This document shows positions 12,901 to 25,743 of a DNA stretch of 64,000 nt, one piece after another. Position 1 is the first letter of the stretch. Every line of letters starts with the position of its first letter. Source of the stretch: Microglena sp. YARC (taxonomy: Eukaryota > Chlorophyta > Chlorophyceae > Chlamydomonadales > Chlamydomonadaceae); NCBI GenBank assembly GCA_022414725.1, contig CM039462.1, positions 101,573,438-101,637,437 of the forward strand. The letters run 5' to 3'. The position numbers and the translations under genes are program-made. The notes under the pieces are model-generated. The model made no database searches. It saw only the letters and a list, made by a program, of their open reading frames with translations, and was not told the origin of the DNA.

Positions 12901-15618
12901 TGACACTGATAGCCGCATAGGCAGGAACGTCAAATTCAAGAAAAAGAGCAAGGTATAGCGGCACATTTGTAAATAAATAAATAAAATAATAAATAAATAA
13001 ATAAATACATACATGAATACCTCCCCCCCCCCCCCCCCCCCCCCCCATGCACCTACCTGCCCCGTACTCTTGCGACTGCTGCTCTCGCATGCGTTGCAGC
13101 CTGGCTTCTGCTGTGGCTGCTGCTGCGAGAGGGGGGGGGGGGTGGCGGCTTGCTTCTGCCTTGCGGCCCGCTTCAGCTCCGCCACAGTACCCCCTGCTGG
13201 CTTTGATGCACCTGGCCAGGCCACGCCACATGTGGTTGGTTCCGCCACAGTGTCCCCCGAGGCCTTGGATGCACCTGGCCAGGCCACGCCACTTGTGGTT
13301 GGTTCTACCGCAGTGGTCCCCTGCGGCTTAGCTGCATCTGGCCAGGCCACGCACTTGTGGTTGCACCTCACCCTCCTCGGCAACGTTCTCCAACAGTGCA
13401 GCCGCAAGTCAGATTACGGCCTTCATTGGATGAAATAGGATCGGTAAGCTGACAGCACAGTCATCTTATATCATATCATATCAAATCATATCGTACTGTA
13501 TAATATTATTAGGGTTGGGAAGAGCGAACGTTATTTTCATTTTTTTAATGTCGTAAAAACGTATGCATATAAACGTATACAAACGTATGAGTAATTATTG
13601 CACTTCTTGGGAAAAGACTTTTACATGGGTTTAAAGGTATTGCCGCGTTGCTAATTTCATTTGCTTTGCATATCAACTCTCAAAAAATATTTTGGCAATT
13701 TTAGATGGTCAAAATCTCAGAAAAAAGAAAGTCACTGCCAGAAGCGCGTCGACCAAGAAGCGCGGTGCCAATCTAAGGGATCCATTCAATGCTAATAATA
13801 TATTAATATTGTCCATGTTCACATCATTATTTATACCCTGCTCCCTAAGTCAGCTACTGGTTTCAGACCAAGTATGCTGCAGCTTCTAGGCAGCTCTGTG
13901 AGTCAGCTACTGGTTTCAGACCAAGTGTGCAGCAGCTTCTAGCAGCTCTGCGAGTCAGTCAGCTACAGGTTATAATAATATAAGTATATAACTATATTGC
14001 AATATTGTCCATCTTCACATTGCACTAGGCTTGCACTATCAATCCTTCAAGCCCACCTAGGACCACAGCTTGTGGTGAATGACAACTCACACGTTAAGTT
14101 TTATACGTTATACTCATACATTTCGAGAAAAATATACGGCGTATATATACGTATGGCGTATAAACGAACGAGTATATGTTAAACGCGTCGGCCCAACCCT
14201 AATTATTATATATTGTGACAATAAAATTTAATTGCGGCCGCATCAGATTCAGCCTTCATTGGATGAGAGAGGATTGGTAAGCTGACGACACTGTCTTCTT
14301 ATATCATATTCTTATCACACCGTAGAAATCCCCGATAATATAATATAATACAACAATACAATATAAAAACCTACCCACCGCCCACGCACACAATACTGGG
14401 GGGCTTCCAGCTCCCACCCACGCAGCCACCCACACACACAAAACCCTACCAACCCACCCACGCAGCAACCCACGCACACAATACCTTACCCACCCACCAC
14501 GCACACAAAACCCCTACCAACCCACCCAGCAGCCAAACCAGGCCACATTGCGTCACCCAACCCACCCACACACCTGCGCAGTGGCCACTGCACGCACACA
14601 ATACCCTGCAAACCCACCCACCCACGCGCACAAAACCTACCCACCCACCCACACAATACCCCTGACCACCCACCCAAGCACACGCAATACCCTACACACC
14701 CGCCCATCGCACGCAAACACAGGGGGGGCTACCCATCCTCCTACCCACGCAAAGCCACCCACACACACAATACTCTACCCACCCACCCAAGCAAACAATA
14801 CCCCACCCGCCACCATGCACACAAAACCCTACCCTACCCACGCCATCACTCACCTTGGACGCTGCCAGGGCTGTGAGCTTGTCGCTCGGCTTGCTATTTG
14901 ATGTCGATCAATGCCTTTGCTTCTTTGCAAGCTGCGGGAAGCTCTCCCCTGCAACAAAACCCTGACCCACCCACCCACGCACACAATACCCTGTGGCCCT
15001 ACCCACCCGCCCACCCACGCCACTACATAACCCTGCCCTATAACCCACCCACCTTCTGGCAGCTTCCTCTTGCCTTGGCCACTGCCAGGGCTCTGCTGTC
15101 CGCCTCAGGCTTGTATTGATGTTCGATCAAGGCGCTTGGGCTTATTTGCAAGCTGCGGGAAGCTCTCCTCCGCACACAAATATACCTTCTCACCCACCCT
15201 CGCACACAATAACACGTCTACCCTACCCCACCCGCCCACCCACGCACACAAATTCCATCGCACTACAGGCATTGTCCCACCCACCTTTCTTGGCGCTTCC
15301 TCTGCCTGTGCCACTGTTCCAGGCTGTCGCTATTCGCGGCTTTATTGATGTCGAATCTCAACCCTTGGCTTCTTTGCAAGCGTGCGGGAAGCTCTCCTTC
15401 TGCACACAAAAACCTTCCCCCCCCCCCCCCCCCCCCCCCTCCCCACACACACACGTATCCCTACCCACCGCCGACCTCACCCACCCACTTCTTCTGGTCG
15501 ACTTCTCTGCCATATGGCGCTGCCAGGGCTGTCGCTGTCCCTCCGGCTTTATTTGATGTCGATTCAAACGCCTTTTGCCTCCTTTGCAAGCTCGGGAAGC
15601 TCTCCTCTGCAAACAACC

Positions 15619-15649
<31 letters not shown>

Positions 15650-18600
15650 AGTATCCTACCCACCGCCCACACACACATAAAAAACCCACCCACCTTCTTG
15701 CGGCTTCCTCTGCCATTGGCCGCTGCCAAGGGCTGTGCTGTCGCACGGCTCGTATTGATGTGCGATCAAATGCGGCTGCCTTCGCTTTCTTTTGCATGCT
15801 TGCTGGAAGCTTCCTAGTGCCTCGGTGAGCTTCGTCGAGTGTGGAGCTCAATAAGGGCCCAACTAAAACCCTCCTTGGCATTGCACTCTCTACAAGCTTG
15901 CTTCTGTACAGTTGAAGGCGGGTTAAAATTCAGTTACATTCAGTTCAGTCAGAACAGTTCAGTTGAAGATCAAGGTAAGTTCAGTTCACAGAGGCCCAAC
16001 TAAAAACCCCTCCTTGCCATTTTCTTACAGGCTTGCTTCTGTACAGTTGAAGGGAGTTACGGGTGACTATAGCTAGCTCCGGCTTACGCTCTTATGGTGT
16101 CCTTAACTTCACGTCCTGTGAGTACACGGTTCTACGCGCGGATGTAACAATTTTCAATTTCAATTTTCCAATTGAAGGAGTTAAATTTCAGCTAAATTAA
16201 GTTCAGAATAGTTCAGTCCAAGTTGACTCAGTTTGGGTTGAAAAGCAGTTCAGCTCAGAGGGCCCAACTGAACCTCCTTGGCTTGCCACTCCACGCTTTG
16301 CTTTCTCTTCAGTTGAAGGGAGTTAGATTCAGTTCATTATAGTTCAGTCAAAGATGAAGTTGTTTTAGTTCATAAATGGCACAACTAGAACCTTCTGCCT
16401 TCGGTCACTTTTCGACAGCTTTGCTTCTGTTCCCTTGAAGAGCTATTTCACTTGAAATTAGTGTTAATATAAGTTAGTTCCCTTAAAGTTATTTCACTTG
16501 AAATTATTTTAATTGAAGTTAGTTCACTTGAAATTAGTTTAATTTAATTTAGTTCACTTGAAGTTATTTCACTTGAAATTAGTTCACTTGAAAATTAGTT
16601 AATTGAACGTTATTTTCACTTTAAAAATTATTTTTAATTGAAGTTAGTTCGCATGGAGTATATTCACTTAAAATTAGTTTAATTGAAGTTAGTTCACTGT
16701 GAAGTTAGTCAGGTGACGACATTTTAGTCCAATGTGGCCCAACCGAAACCCTCCCTTGGGCATTGCCAGGTTGCTACTGTTCAGTTGGAGTTGTAGTTTA
16801 TTTGGTTGAAGACATTTCAGTTCATAGATGGCTCAACTAAAAACCACTCCTATGGCATTGCACACTCTCCACAAGCTTGTTTCTGTACAGTTGAAGTGAG
16901 TTAAATTCAGTTAAATTCAGTAATAATTAGTTCAGTTGAAGTTGAAGTTAGTTTGGCGAAAGACATTTCAGTTCATAGATGGCTCAACTAAAACCCTCCT
17001 TGGCATTGCCACTCTCCACAGCTTGCTTCTGTACAGTTGAAGTGAGTTAAATTCAGTTAAATTCAGGTAATAATAGTTCAGTTGAAGTTGAAGTTAGTTT
17101 GGCGAAAGACATTTCAGTTCATAGATGGCTCAACTAAAACCCTCCTTGGCATTGCCACTCTCCACAGCTTGCTTCTGTACAGTTGAAGTGAGTTAAACCA
17201 AGCTAAATTCGGTTCATAATAGAACAGTCTGAAGTTAGTTTGGTTAAGTTTGTTGGCACACGCCCGGCAGGGTGGCCCAGTGGGCTTGCCCCTGCCCCTG
17301 CCCCCGCCCGGTGGCCCCCTGCCCCTGCCCCTGCCCCCCGCCGTTGAAGCTGAAGACAGTCCAGTTTTGTGTGTGCGTGAGGGGGACCCAACTGAGCTGA
17401 TGACAGGGCATTCCAATCTGACCATCACACTTGGGCCTTGAGGGCTATTCGCACCACATGCGGCACTGAGGCCCATGTTTGTAGGCGTAGTTTGTCTGTG
17501 TGTGTGTGTGTGTGGGGGGGCTGAGCTGAGGACAGGGCCTCCCAATCAGACCGTCGCACTTGTGCCTCGAGGGCTATTTGCACAACAGCCAGCACCGAGG
17601 CCAATGTTTGTTTGTGTGTGTGTGTGTGTGTGTGTGTGGGGGGGGGGGGACCCACCTGAGCTGAGGACAGGGCCTCCCAATCAGACCGTCGCACTTTGTG
17701 CCTCGAGGCTATTAGCAACAACAGCCAGCACCGAGCCAATGTTTGTTTTCGTGTGTGTGTGCTGTGTGTGTGTATTTGTTGTGTGTGTGTGTGTGTGGCG
17801 GGGGGGACCCAACTGAGCTGATGACAGGGCATTACCAATCAGACCATCACACTTGGGCTTTTGAGGGCTCATTCGCACAACATACGGCCCCACTCGAAGG
17901 CCCATGTTTGTAGCGTAGTTTCGTCTGTGTGTGTGTGTGTGTGTGTGTGTTGCGTGTGTGTGTGTGTGTGTGTTGTGTGGGGGGGGCTGAGCTGAGGACA
18001 GGGCCTCCCAATCAGACAGTCGCACTGGAGGGCTATTCGCACAAACAGCAGCACCGAGGCCAATGTTTGTTTTTGTGTGTGTGTTGGCGTGTGGTGTGTG
18101 GGTGGGGGGACCCACCCTGAGCTGGGGACAGGGCCTCCCCAATCTGACCCGTCGCACTTGTGCCTCAAGGGCTATTTGCACAACAGCCAGCACCGAGGCC
18201 AATGTTGTTGTTTGTTTGTTTTGTGCCGTGTGTGTGTGTGGCGGGGGGGGGGGGGACCCCCACCTGAGCTGAGGACAGGCGGGCTCCAATCTGACCGTCG
18301 TACTTGTGCCTCGAGGGCTATTCGCACAACAGCCGGTACTGAGGCCAAGAAGACTGCCGCTGCTTCTGTCGCGTCTGCCAACAGGGAATCCAGGACCACA
18401 GGTACGTGGCCCTGTGGCGGTGCCAGCAGCACCTCAGAGAGCTCGTGAGCTAGGGCAGAGGAGGGAGACCCCTCTTAGGTCGCAAGGTGCAGAGGCAGGG
18501 TATCTCCCAGGTGGCTTGGTCTCAGTAGTGGCGGTCATCGGATGGGAGCTGCCCCTCCTCCAGTCGTCAGCCTCGTCAGTATCCACCGGGGGGTCCCTGC

Positions 18601-21600
18601 TTGGGCGGCTCCGGGAACCGCCGGCCCCACCCCCGCCCTGCCAGTGCCTCTTTAGGAGACGCCCAGTCTCCTCAGGTTGCGAAGGCAGGGGTGACGTGGT
18701 AGAGTCAGCTAGGGGAACTGACTCTCTTAGGGATCCCAGGTATCACTCGCACTCTGCTGTGCTCTTCGGGAGGCAAGCAAGTCGTCTGGGTCACAGCCCT
18801 CAGGGGCGTCCCACACCGTCTGCAGTCGGGATAGTAGGTTGACTTTAATACAAACTAAGAATTCATTAATTACTTATAATTGTATCATTTCCCCCTGCAA
18901 TTATGCTAATGTAATTATCTTTTTCCAGTAAGAAAAATATGGGTTGTACAGATTGTAGGTTAAAGTACATTTAAACCCTGAATATAGAAACATGTTTTTG
19001 ACAAGTGGGGGGAAAGACCAGCTCAGACGCACAGACGTTCAGGCGGGTCAGTGAGAGGTAAGATGTATCCAGGATGAAGCAGGTTCTCCTTATTCAGGTG
19101 GGTCAGTGAGAGGTAAGATATATCCAGGATGAAGCAGGTTCTCCTTATTCAGGCGGGTCAGTGAGAGGTAAGATATATCCAGGATGAAGCAGGTTCTCCT
19201 TATTCAGGCGGGTCAGTGAGAGGTAAGATATATCCAGGATGAAGCAGGTTCTGAGGGGTAGCATCCCTCTGGGGCGTCCCACACCGTCTGCAGCCAGGAT
19301 AGTAGGTTGACGTTAATACAACTTAATCGTTCATTTATTAATAATAGTTTTATTATATTCTTTTATGTAATTATATTCTTTGATGTAATCATATTCTTTG
19401 ATGTAATTATATTCTTTGATGTAATCATATTCTTTGATGTAATTATATTCTTTGATGTAATCATATTCTTTGATGTAATCATCTTCTTTGATGTAATCAT
19501 ATTCTTTGATGTAATTATATAATTATATTCTTTGATGTTATTATACTGATTTAGTTCTCTTTATTTCCATCAAATGGTTATGGTTATACACATAGTAGGT
19601 TGAGTACATTGACACTCTGAACATATAATTATTTTTGGTGTTTCATTTTTCAACGACGCGACGCCATTCTGTTGCCATTCCGTAGAATGCTACGCCCCCG
19701 GACCCCCCGATATCGGGCAGACCGCTGCCCCCCGACCCCACCAGCTCAGCGCTTAGCGCTCTGCCATGCGATGGCTACGCAACTATCCTGAAATCAGGGT
19801 TGAGTAGCCCATGTAGCTACTCAACCAGGACCACAGAAATCTGAAATTAAAAACACTGATTATTTTTGGTGGAGCCCCCTCTCCAAGGGGGCGGGAGCCC
19901 CCATGTTGACCCATTTGTCTGTTTGTCCAACCGAAAAATTTGAAGCCAGACACGTCATCCAACGGTCGTGTTACTAAGTCGCTTCGGTCAGCTCTGCCGA
20001 TGTCACCATTCGTTCCGTTGCCAACACACTCTGCCAATTTTCCGCGTCGCTTGCGACGCTGCATAGGACTTGTTGACAAAAGATTTTCCGATTTTCCGAA
20101 AAAAGACCAGCGCAGACGCACAGAAGTTCAGGCGGGTCAGTGAGAGGAAAGATATATATACAAAAAGTAGGTCCTGCGGGTCGCATCCCTCTTTCACACT
20201 GTCTGCAGTAAGGATAGTAGGTTGGTGTGAATAAAAATTAAGAATTAATTAATTAAATATAATTGTATTCTTTGTATGTGATTATGTTCATCTAATTCTC
20301 TTTTTTCCTTCAAAATATGGCTGTGCAGATAGTAGGTTGGTGCTAATTCTTTTTGTACCACAAAATATGGCTATTTTCCCTACTGCAGTTTAGGGTTTAG
20401 GGTTTCAGTTCCAGTTCGTGTCTAACACCTTGCTCCATCAGGGTTGGCTTGCAAATACCTTACCCCCCCACCCCCCCCAACCCACACACACACACCTCGT
20501 CGGTTGAAAATATTCCAGTAGTAGATGGTGGGGCTGCTGGTGTCGAGCACTTGCTCCATTCGGGTTGGCTAGCAAATGTCCTACCACAATACTCTGCCCC
20601 CCCCCACCCCCCCACCCCCCACCCCACCTACCACCACCACTACCAACCCACAAAAAACAAACACACCTCGTCGGTTGAAATGTTCCAGTAGTAGATGGTG
20701 CCGCTGCTTGTGTCTAGCACCTTGCTCCATTCAGGGTTAGCCCGCAAGTACCCCAGCGGCTTCTGCTCAGCTTCCTCCCACCTGCTTCAAATGATTTGAA
20801 ATTTATGAATTCGAATTTGATCGAATTTAATTTAATTGGATGAAATTGAATTGTATTGAATCGATGTTTCCCAAACACAAAAAGATAAGCTTCTTGTCTC
20901 AAACATTAAACGATACGTGTATTGTTTCATAAACGGAAACATACGTTTCTTATCTCAAACACTGAACGATACTGTTGGGTTGGGCAAGTCTCTATAGCTT
21001 AGTAGGCTACCCATGTTCTTTAACATTAACTTGATCTAGGTAACATAGCCCCAGCCAGCAATTTGGCTGCTCCCCATCTTCGTCAGTATTTTTTTACCAG
21101 GGAAATGTTGATGCAAATAAAATATATTGTTTTCTTATTTTCATTTTCCATTTTGCTCTGTAACGTACACTCATTGAGTATTGTCAACCCCCCACCCCCT
21201 CATTCCTCAATTTGATCTCTCTCCATGGCATTAGTGCCTGTAGCTGCAGAATCTGCCTATTCGTCATCCAGAGCAGGAGCATGGGCAGGCCCTGCCAAAG
21301 TATCGGTTCCTACTCTACTTGGTGTGCTCATATTATACATATGTATATTGTTTATCGCCCCCCCCTCCCCCCCCCCCCCCCCCCCCTCCTGTTTTCACCC
21401 TGGTCTGTCTCCATGGTGCATTGGTGCCAGTAGCTTCAGCATGTGCCTGTTCATCTTCCAGAGCAGGAGCAGGGGCAGGCCCTGCCAAAGTGTATGTCCC
21501 TACTCTACCCGGTGTGCTCATATTATACATGTATATTGTTTATTGTCAACTCCCCTCCCCCTCCTGCCCCACCTTTGTTAGACTCCATGGCATTGGTGCC

Positions 21601-24600
21601 TGTAGCTGCAGCAACTACCTGTTCGTCTTCAATAGCAGCAGCAAGCCCTGCCAAAGTATACGTCCTTACTCTACCCGGTCTGCTCATAATGTATATGTAT
21701 ATTGTTTATTGTCAGCTCCCCACCCCCACCCCTCAACTTTGTTAGACTCCATGGCATTGGTGCCCGTAGCTGCAGCAACTACCTGTTCGTCTTCAATAGC
21801 AGCAGCAAGCCCTGCCAAAGTATATGTCCTTACTCTACCCGGTCTGCTCATATTGTATATGTATATTGTTTCTTGTCAACTCCCCACCCCCACCCCTCAG
21901 CTTTGTTAGACTCCATGGCATTGGTGCCTGTAGCTGCAGCAACTACCTGTTCGTCTTCAATAGCAGGAGCAGGGGCAGGCCCTGCCAAAGTGTATGTCCT
22001 TACTCTACCTGGTCTGCTCATATTATATATATATATTGTTTATTGTCAACTCCCCACCCCCACCCCTCAGCTTTGTTAGACTCCATGGCATTGGTGCCCG
22101 TAGCTGCAGCAACTACCTGTTCGTCTTCAATAGCAGGAGCAGGCCCTGCCAAAGTATATGTCCTTACTCTACCCGGTCTGCTCATATTATACATGTATAT
22201 TGTTTGTTGTCAACTCCCCACCCCCACCCCTCACCTTGGTCTGTCTCCATGGCATCGGTGCCTGTAGCTGAAGCATCTGCCTGTTCGTCTTCCAGAGCAG
22301 GAGCAGGGGCAGGCCCTGTTGGAGTGTCTTTCCCAACACCACCTGAGCTAGCAGGGCTCAACTCATGAGCCGAGAGTTGAGGCTCAGCAGGGCCTGCCCT
22401 CCGTCCTCTTCCATGCGGAGAGGCCTCGTGCCGTCCTCGTTCAACAGACCGCTTGACTCAAGCTGCTCCATGAAGCTGGCAAACTGTAGGAGCAGGCTCG
22501 TGATCAATTTGGTTTGGTTTGGTTGGTTTGGTTGGTTTGGGTTGGACCTGGTTTGGTTGGATGTATTCGGTTGGGTTGGTGGGGTGGGGTTGGTTGTGTG
22601 TTTAGTTGGGTTGGGGTCTGTTTTATGGTTAGATGGGTTGGGTTGGGTTGGGTTGGTTTTGAGGTCCTGCGGCTCTGTTCTCCTGCATGTGAGAGGCCTT
22701 GGTGACATCCTAGTTCAACAGATCGCTTGACTCAAGCTGCTCCATGAAGCTGGCAAACTGAAGGAGCAGGTGGGTGATTGATTTTTGGTTTGGATGGGTC
22801 TAGTTGGATTTGGTTTTGTTGGGTCTGTTTTGTTTGGCTGGGGCTGGTTGGATTTAGTTGGGTTGGGTATGTTTATGGTTAGATGGGGTTGTGTTGGTTT
22901 GGGTTGGGATGGGTTGAGATGGGTTGAGAACCAGCAGGGCCTGCCGCTTCGTCCTCCTCCATGGGAGTGGCCTTGGTGACATCCTTGTTCAACAGATTGC
23001 TTGACTCAAGCTGCTCCATGAAGCTGGAAATCTGAATGAGCAGGTGGGTGATTCTTTTGGTTTGGTTTGGTTTGGTTGGTCGGTTTGGGTTAGGTCTGTT
23101 TTGGTTGGATGGGGTTGGGTTGGGTCTAGGTGGGTGATTCATTTGGTTGGGTTTGGTTGGGTTGGTCGGTTTGGTATAGGTCTGTTTTGGTTGGATGGGG
23201 TTGGGTTGGGTCTAGGTGGGTGATTCATTTGGTTGGGTTTGGTTGGGTTTGGTTGGGTGGGTCGGTTTGGTTTAGGTCTGCTTTGGTTGGATGGGGTTGG
23301 GTTGGGTCTAGGTGGGCGATTCTTTTGGTTGGTTTGGGTGTGTAACATTGACGTATAGATATTTACTAACATGTGTAACTAGATGAAACAACTATTGTCA
23401 GGCATTTTACTTACATAAGTGTAAATAGGATTGGAACACATGTATTTACAGGTATATATATATATATATATTATATAATATATATAGTATATATAACATA
23501 TATTCTACAGGTATATATACTGACATAGGTGTACCTAGGTGTTACATTTATTTCCAGGTCTTTACTAACATAGGAAGCCCTTTCAGTGATACGATTGGTC
23601 TGGTGGTACACCAATTGCTTAAACGAAGAAGGGTCGGGAGTTCGACTCCCCCTATAGTCATTCTTAGCGTTGCAGGTCACTGTCAACCGCGATGGTAGCT
23701 TGTCCAGTCGAGGTGGTAGACTGTTCTCTGCCTGCGTACGACGGGTTCCCTTAATACCACGCCCCACCAGGCGGTATCATTACTCTCATAGGTGTAACTA
23801 GGCATAGTACATTCTGAGGCGTGTCCTGTGCATGGGCAGTAAAAAAACAAATTCACTTATTTAATATTAAAAATACACATATAACATTAAACAAGTAATT
23901 TATGCAATATTGAGGAAATCAGTGGAGTGCATCCTACCTCACTGTCCAGGTCATCCTGGTTCTTGGCAGGTGCATCATCATCATCAGCAGTAGCTGTCCC
24001 ATGGTCTCTAGCTGGTGCTGAACTAGCAGACGGCTTTTCAGGCTTTTCATCTTCTTCCTCTTCTGAATCCTCATCCTCGTCATCACTGTGACATCATTCA
24101 TCAAGGTGTTCAAGATGGTGGTGTGTGTAGAGTGGCTTGGTGTGGGGTGGTGTGTGGCTTGGTGTGACGTGGTGTGTGATGTGTGGCTTAGCATGGTGTG
24201 TGGTGTGTGGTGTGTGGTGTGTGGTGTGTGGTGTGTGGTATGTAGTGGTGGACAATGTCCAGGCTGTTCATCTTCTTCCTCTTCTGAATCCCCATCCCTG
24301 TCATCACTGTGACATCATTCATCAAGGTGTTGGGGATGGTCGTGTGTGTAGTGTGGCTTGGCGTGGGGTGGTGTGTGGCTTGGTGTGACGTGGTGCGTGA
24401 TGTGTGGCTTAGCGTGGTGTGTGGTGTGTGGAAGGTGGTGGTGGACAATTTCCAGGCTGTTCATCTTCTTCCTCTTCTGAATCCCCATCCCTGTCATCGC
24501 TGTGACATTATTCATCAAGGTGTTGGAGATGGTGGTGTGTGGATTGTGGCTTAGCGTGGGGTGGTGTGTGACTTGGTGTGGCATGGTGTGCGGTGTGTGG

Positions 24601-25703
24601 CTTAGCGTGTTGTGTGGTGTGTGACTTGTTGTGGCATGGTGTGTGGTGTGTGACTTGGTGTGGCGTGGTGTGTGGTGTGGGGCTTAGCGTGTTGTGTGGT
24701 GTGTGACTTGTTGTGGCGCGGTGCGTGGTGTGTGGTGTGTGACTTGGTGTGGCGTGGTGTGTGGTGTGTGGCTTAGCGAGTTGTGTGGTGTGTGACTTGG
24801 TGTGGCGTGTTGTGTGGTGTGTGACTTGGTGTGGCGTGGTGTGTGGTGTGTGGCTTAGCGTGTTGTGTGGTGTGTGACTTGGTGTGGCGTGGTGTGTGGT
24901 GTTTGGCTTAGCGTGTTGTGTGGTGTGTGACTTGTTGTGGCGTGTTGTGTGGTGTGTGGCTTAGCGTGTTGTGTGGTGTGTGACTTGGTGTGGCGTGGTG
25001 TGTGGTATGTGGCTTAGCGTGTTGTGTGGTGTGTGACTTGGTGTGGCGTGGTGTGTGGTGTGTGGCTTAGCGTGGTGTGTGGTGTGTGACTTGGTGTGGC
25101 GTGGTGTGTGGTGTGTGGCTTAGCATGTTGTGTGGTGTGTGACTTGGTGTGGCGTGTTGTGTGGTGTGTGGCTCAGCGTGTTGAGTGGTGTGTGACTTGG
25201 TGTGGCGTGTTGTGTGGTGTGTGACTTGGTGTGGCGTGGTGTGTGGTGTGTGGTGTGTGACTTGGTATGGCGTGGTGTGTGGTGTGTGGCTTGTGTGCTT
25301 GGTGTGTGTGGTGTGTGGCTTAGCATGGTGTGTGGTGTGTGGTATGTGGTGGTGGACAATTTCTAGGCTTTTCATCTTCTTCCTCCTCTGAATCCTCATC
25401 CCCGTCATCACTGTGATACCATTCATAGTAGCGTAGCACGTACAAGGTGTTAGAGATGGTGGTGTGTGTAGTTTGGATATCTGGAAGAGGTAGAAAAGGA
25501 TGTAAACGGTCGATCCCAAAAATCTTGTAGAATTCTGGGGACCCTTTTATGTGGCTCGCCCCCCCTTCAGATCCCTTGAAAAAAATTCCAGGTATTTCTA
25601 ACTTTTTACTGACTGAGTCCTTTCACTTTGGAATTCGACAGATTGAAGCGTTTCAGTGAGGCGAGTCTATTGGCACAGTCGCGGTCGTCATGCACAGCAT
25701 ATA

Positions 25704-25743
<40 letters not shown>

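Noticed and set aside
19783..20121. 112-codon minus-strand frame similar to those at 26136 and 32390
   Set aside because: The similarity follows from the shared dispersed repeat (family D); no start, domain or splice support.
20388..20408. Telomere repeat TTTAGGG
   Set aside because: Only two to three units in an intron; no array.
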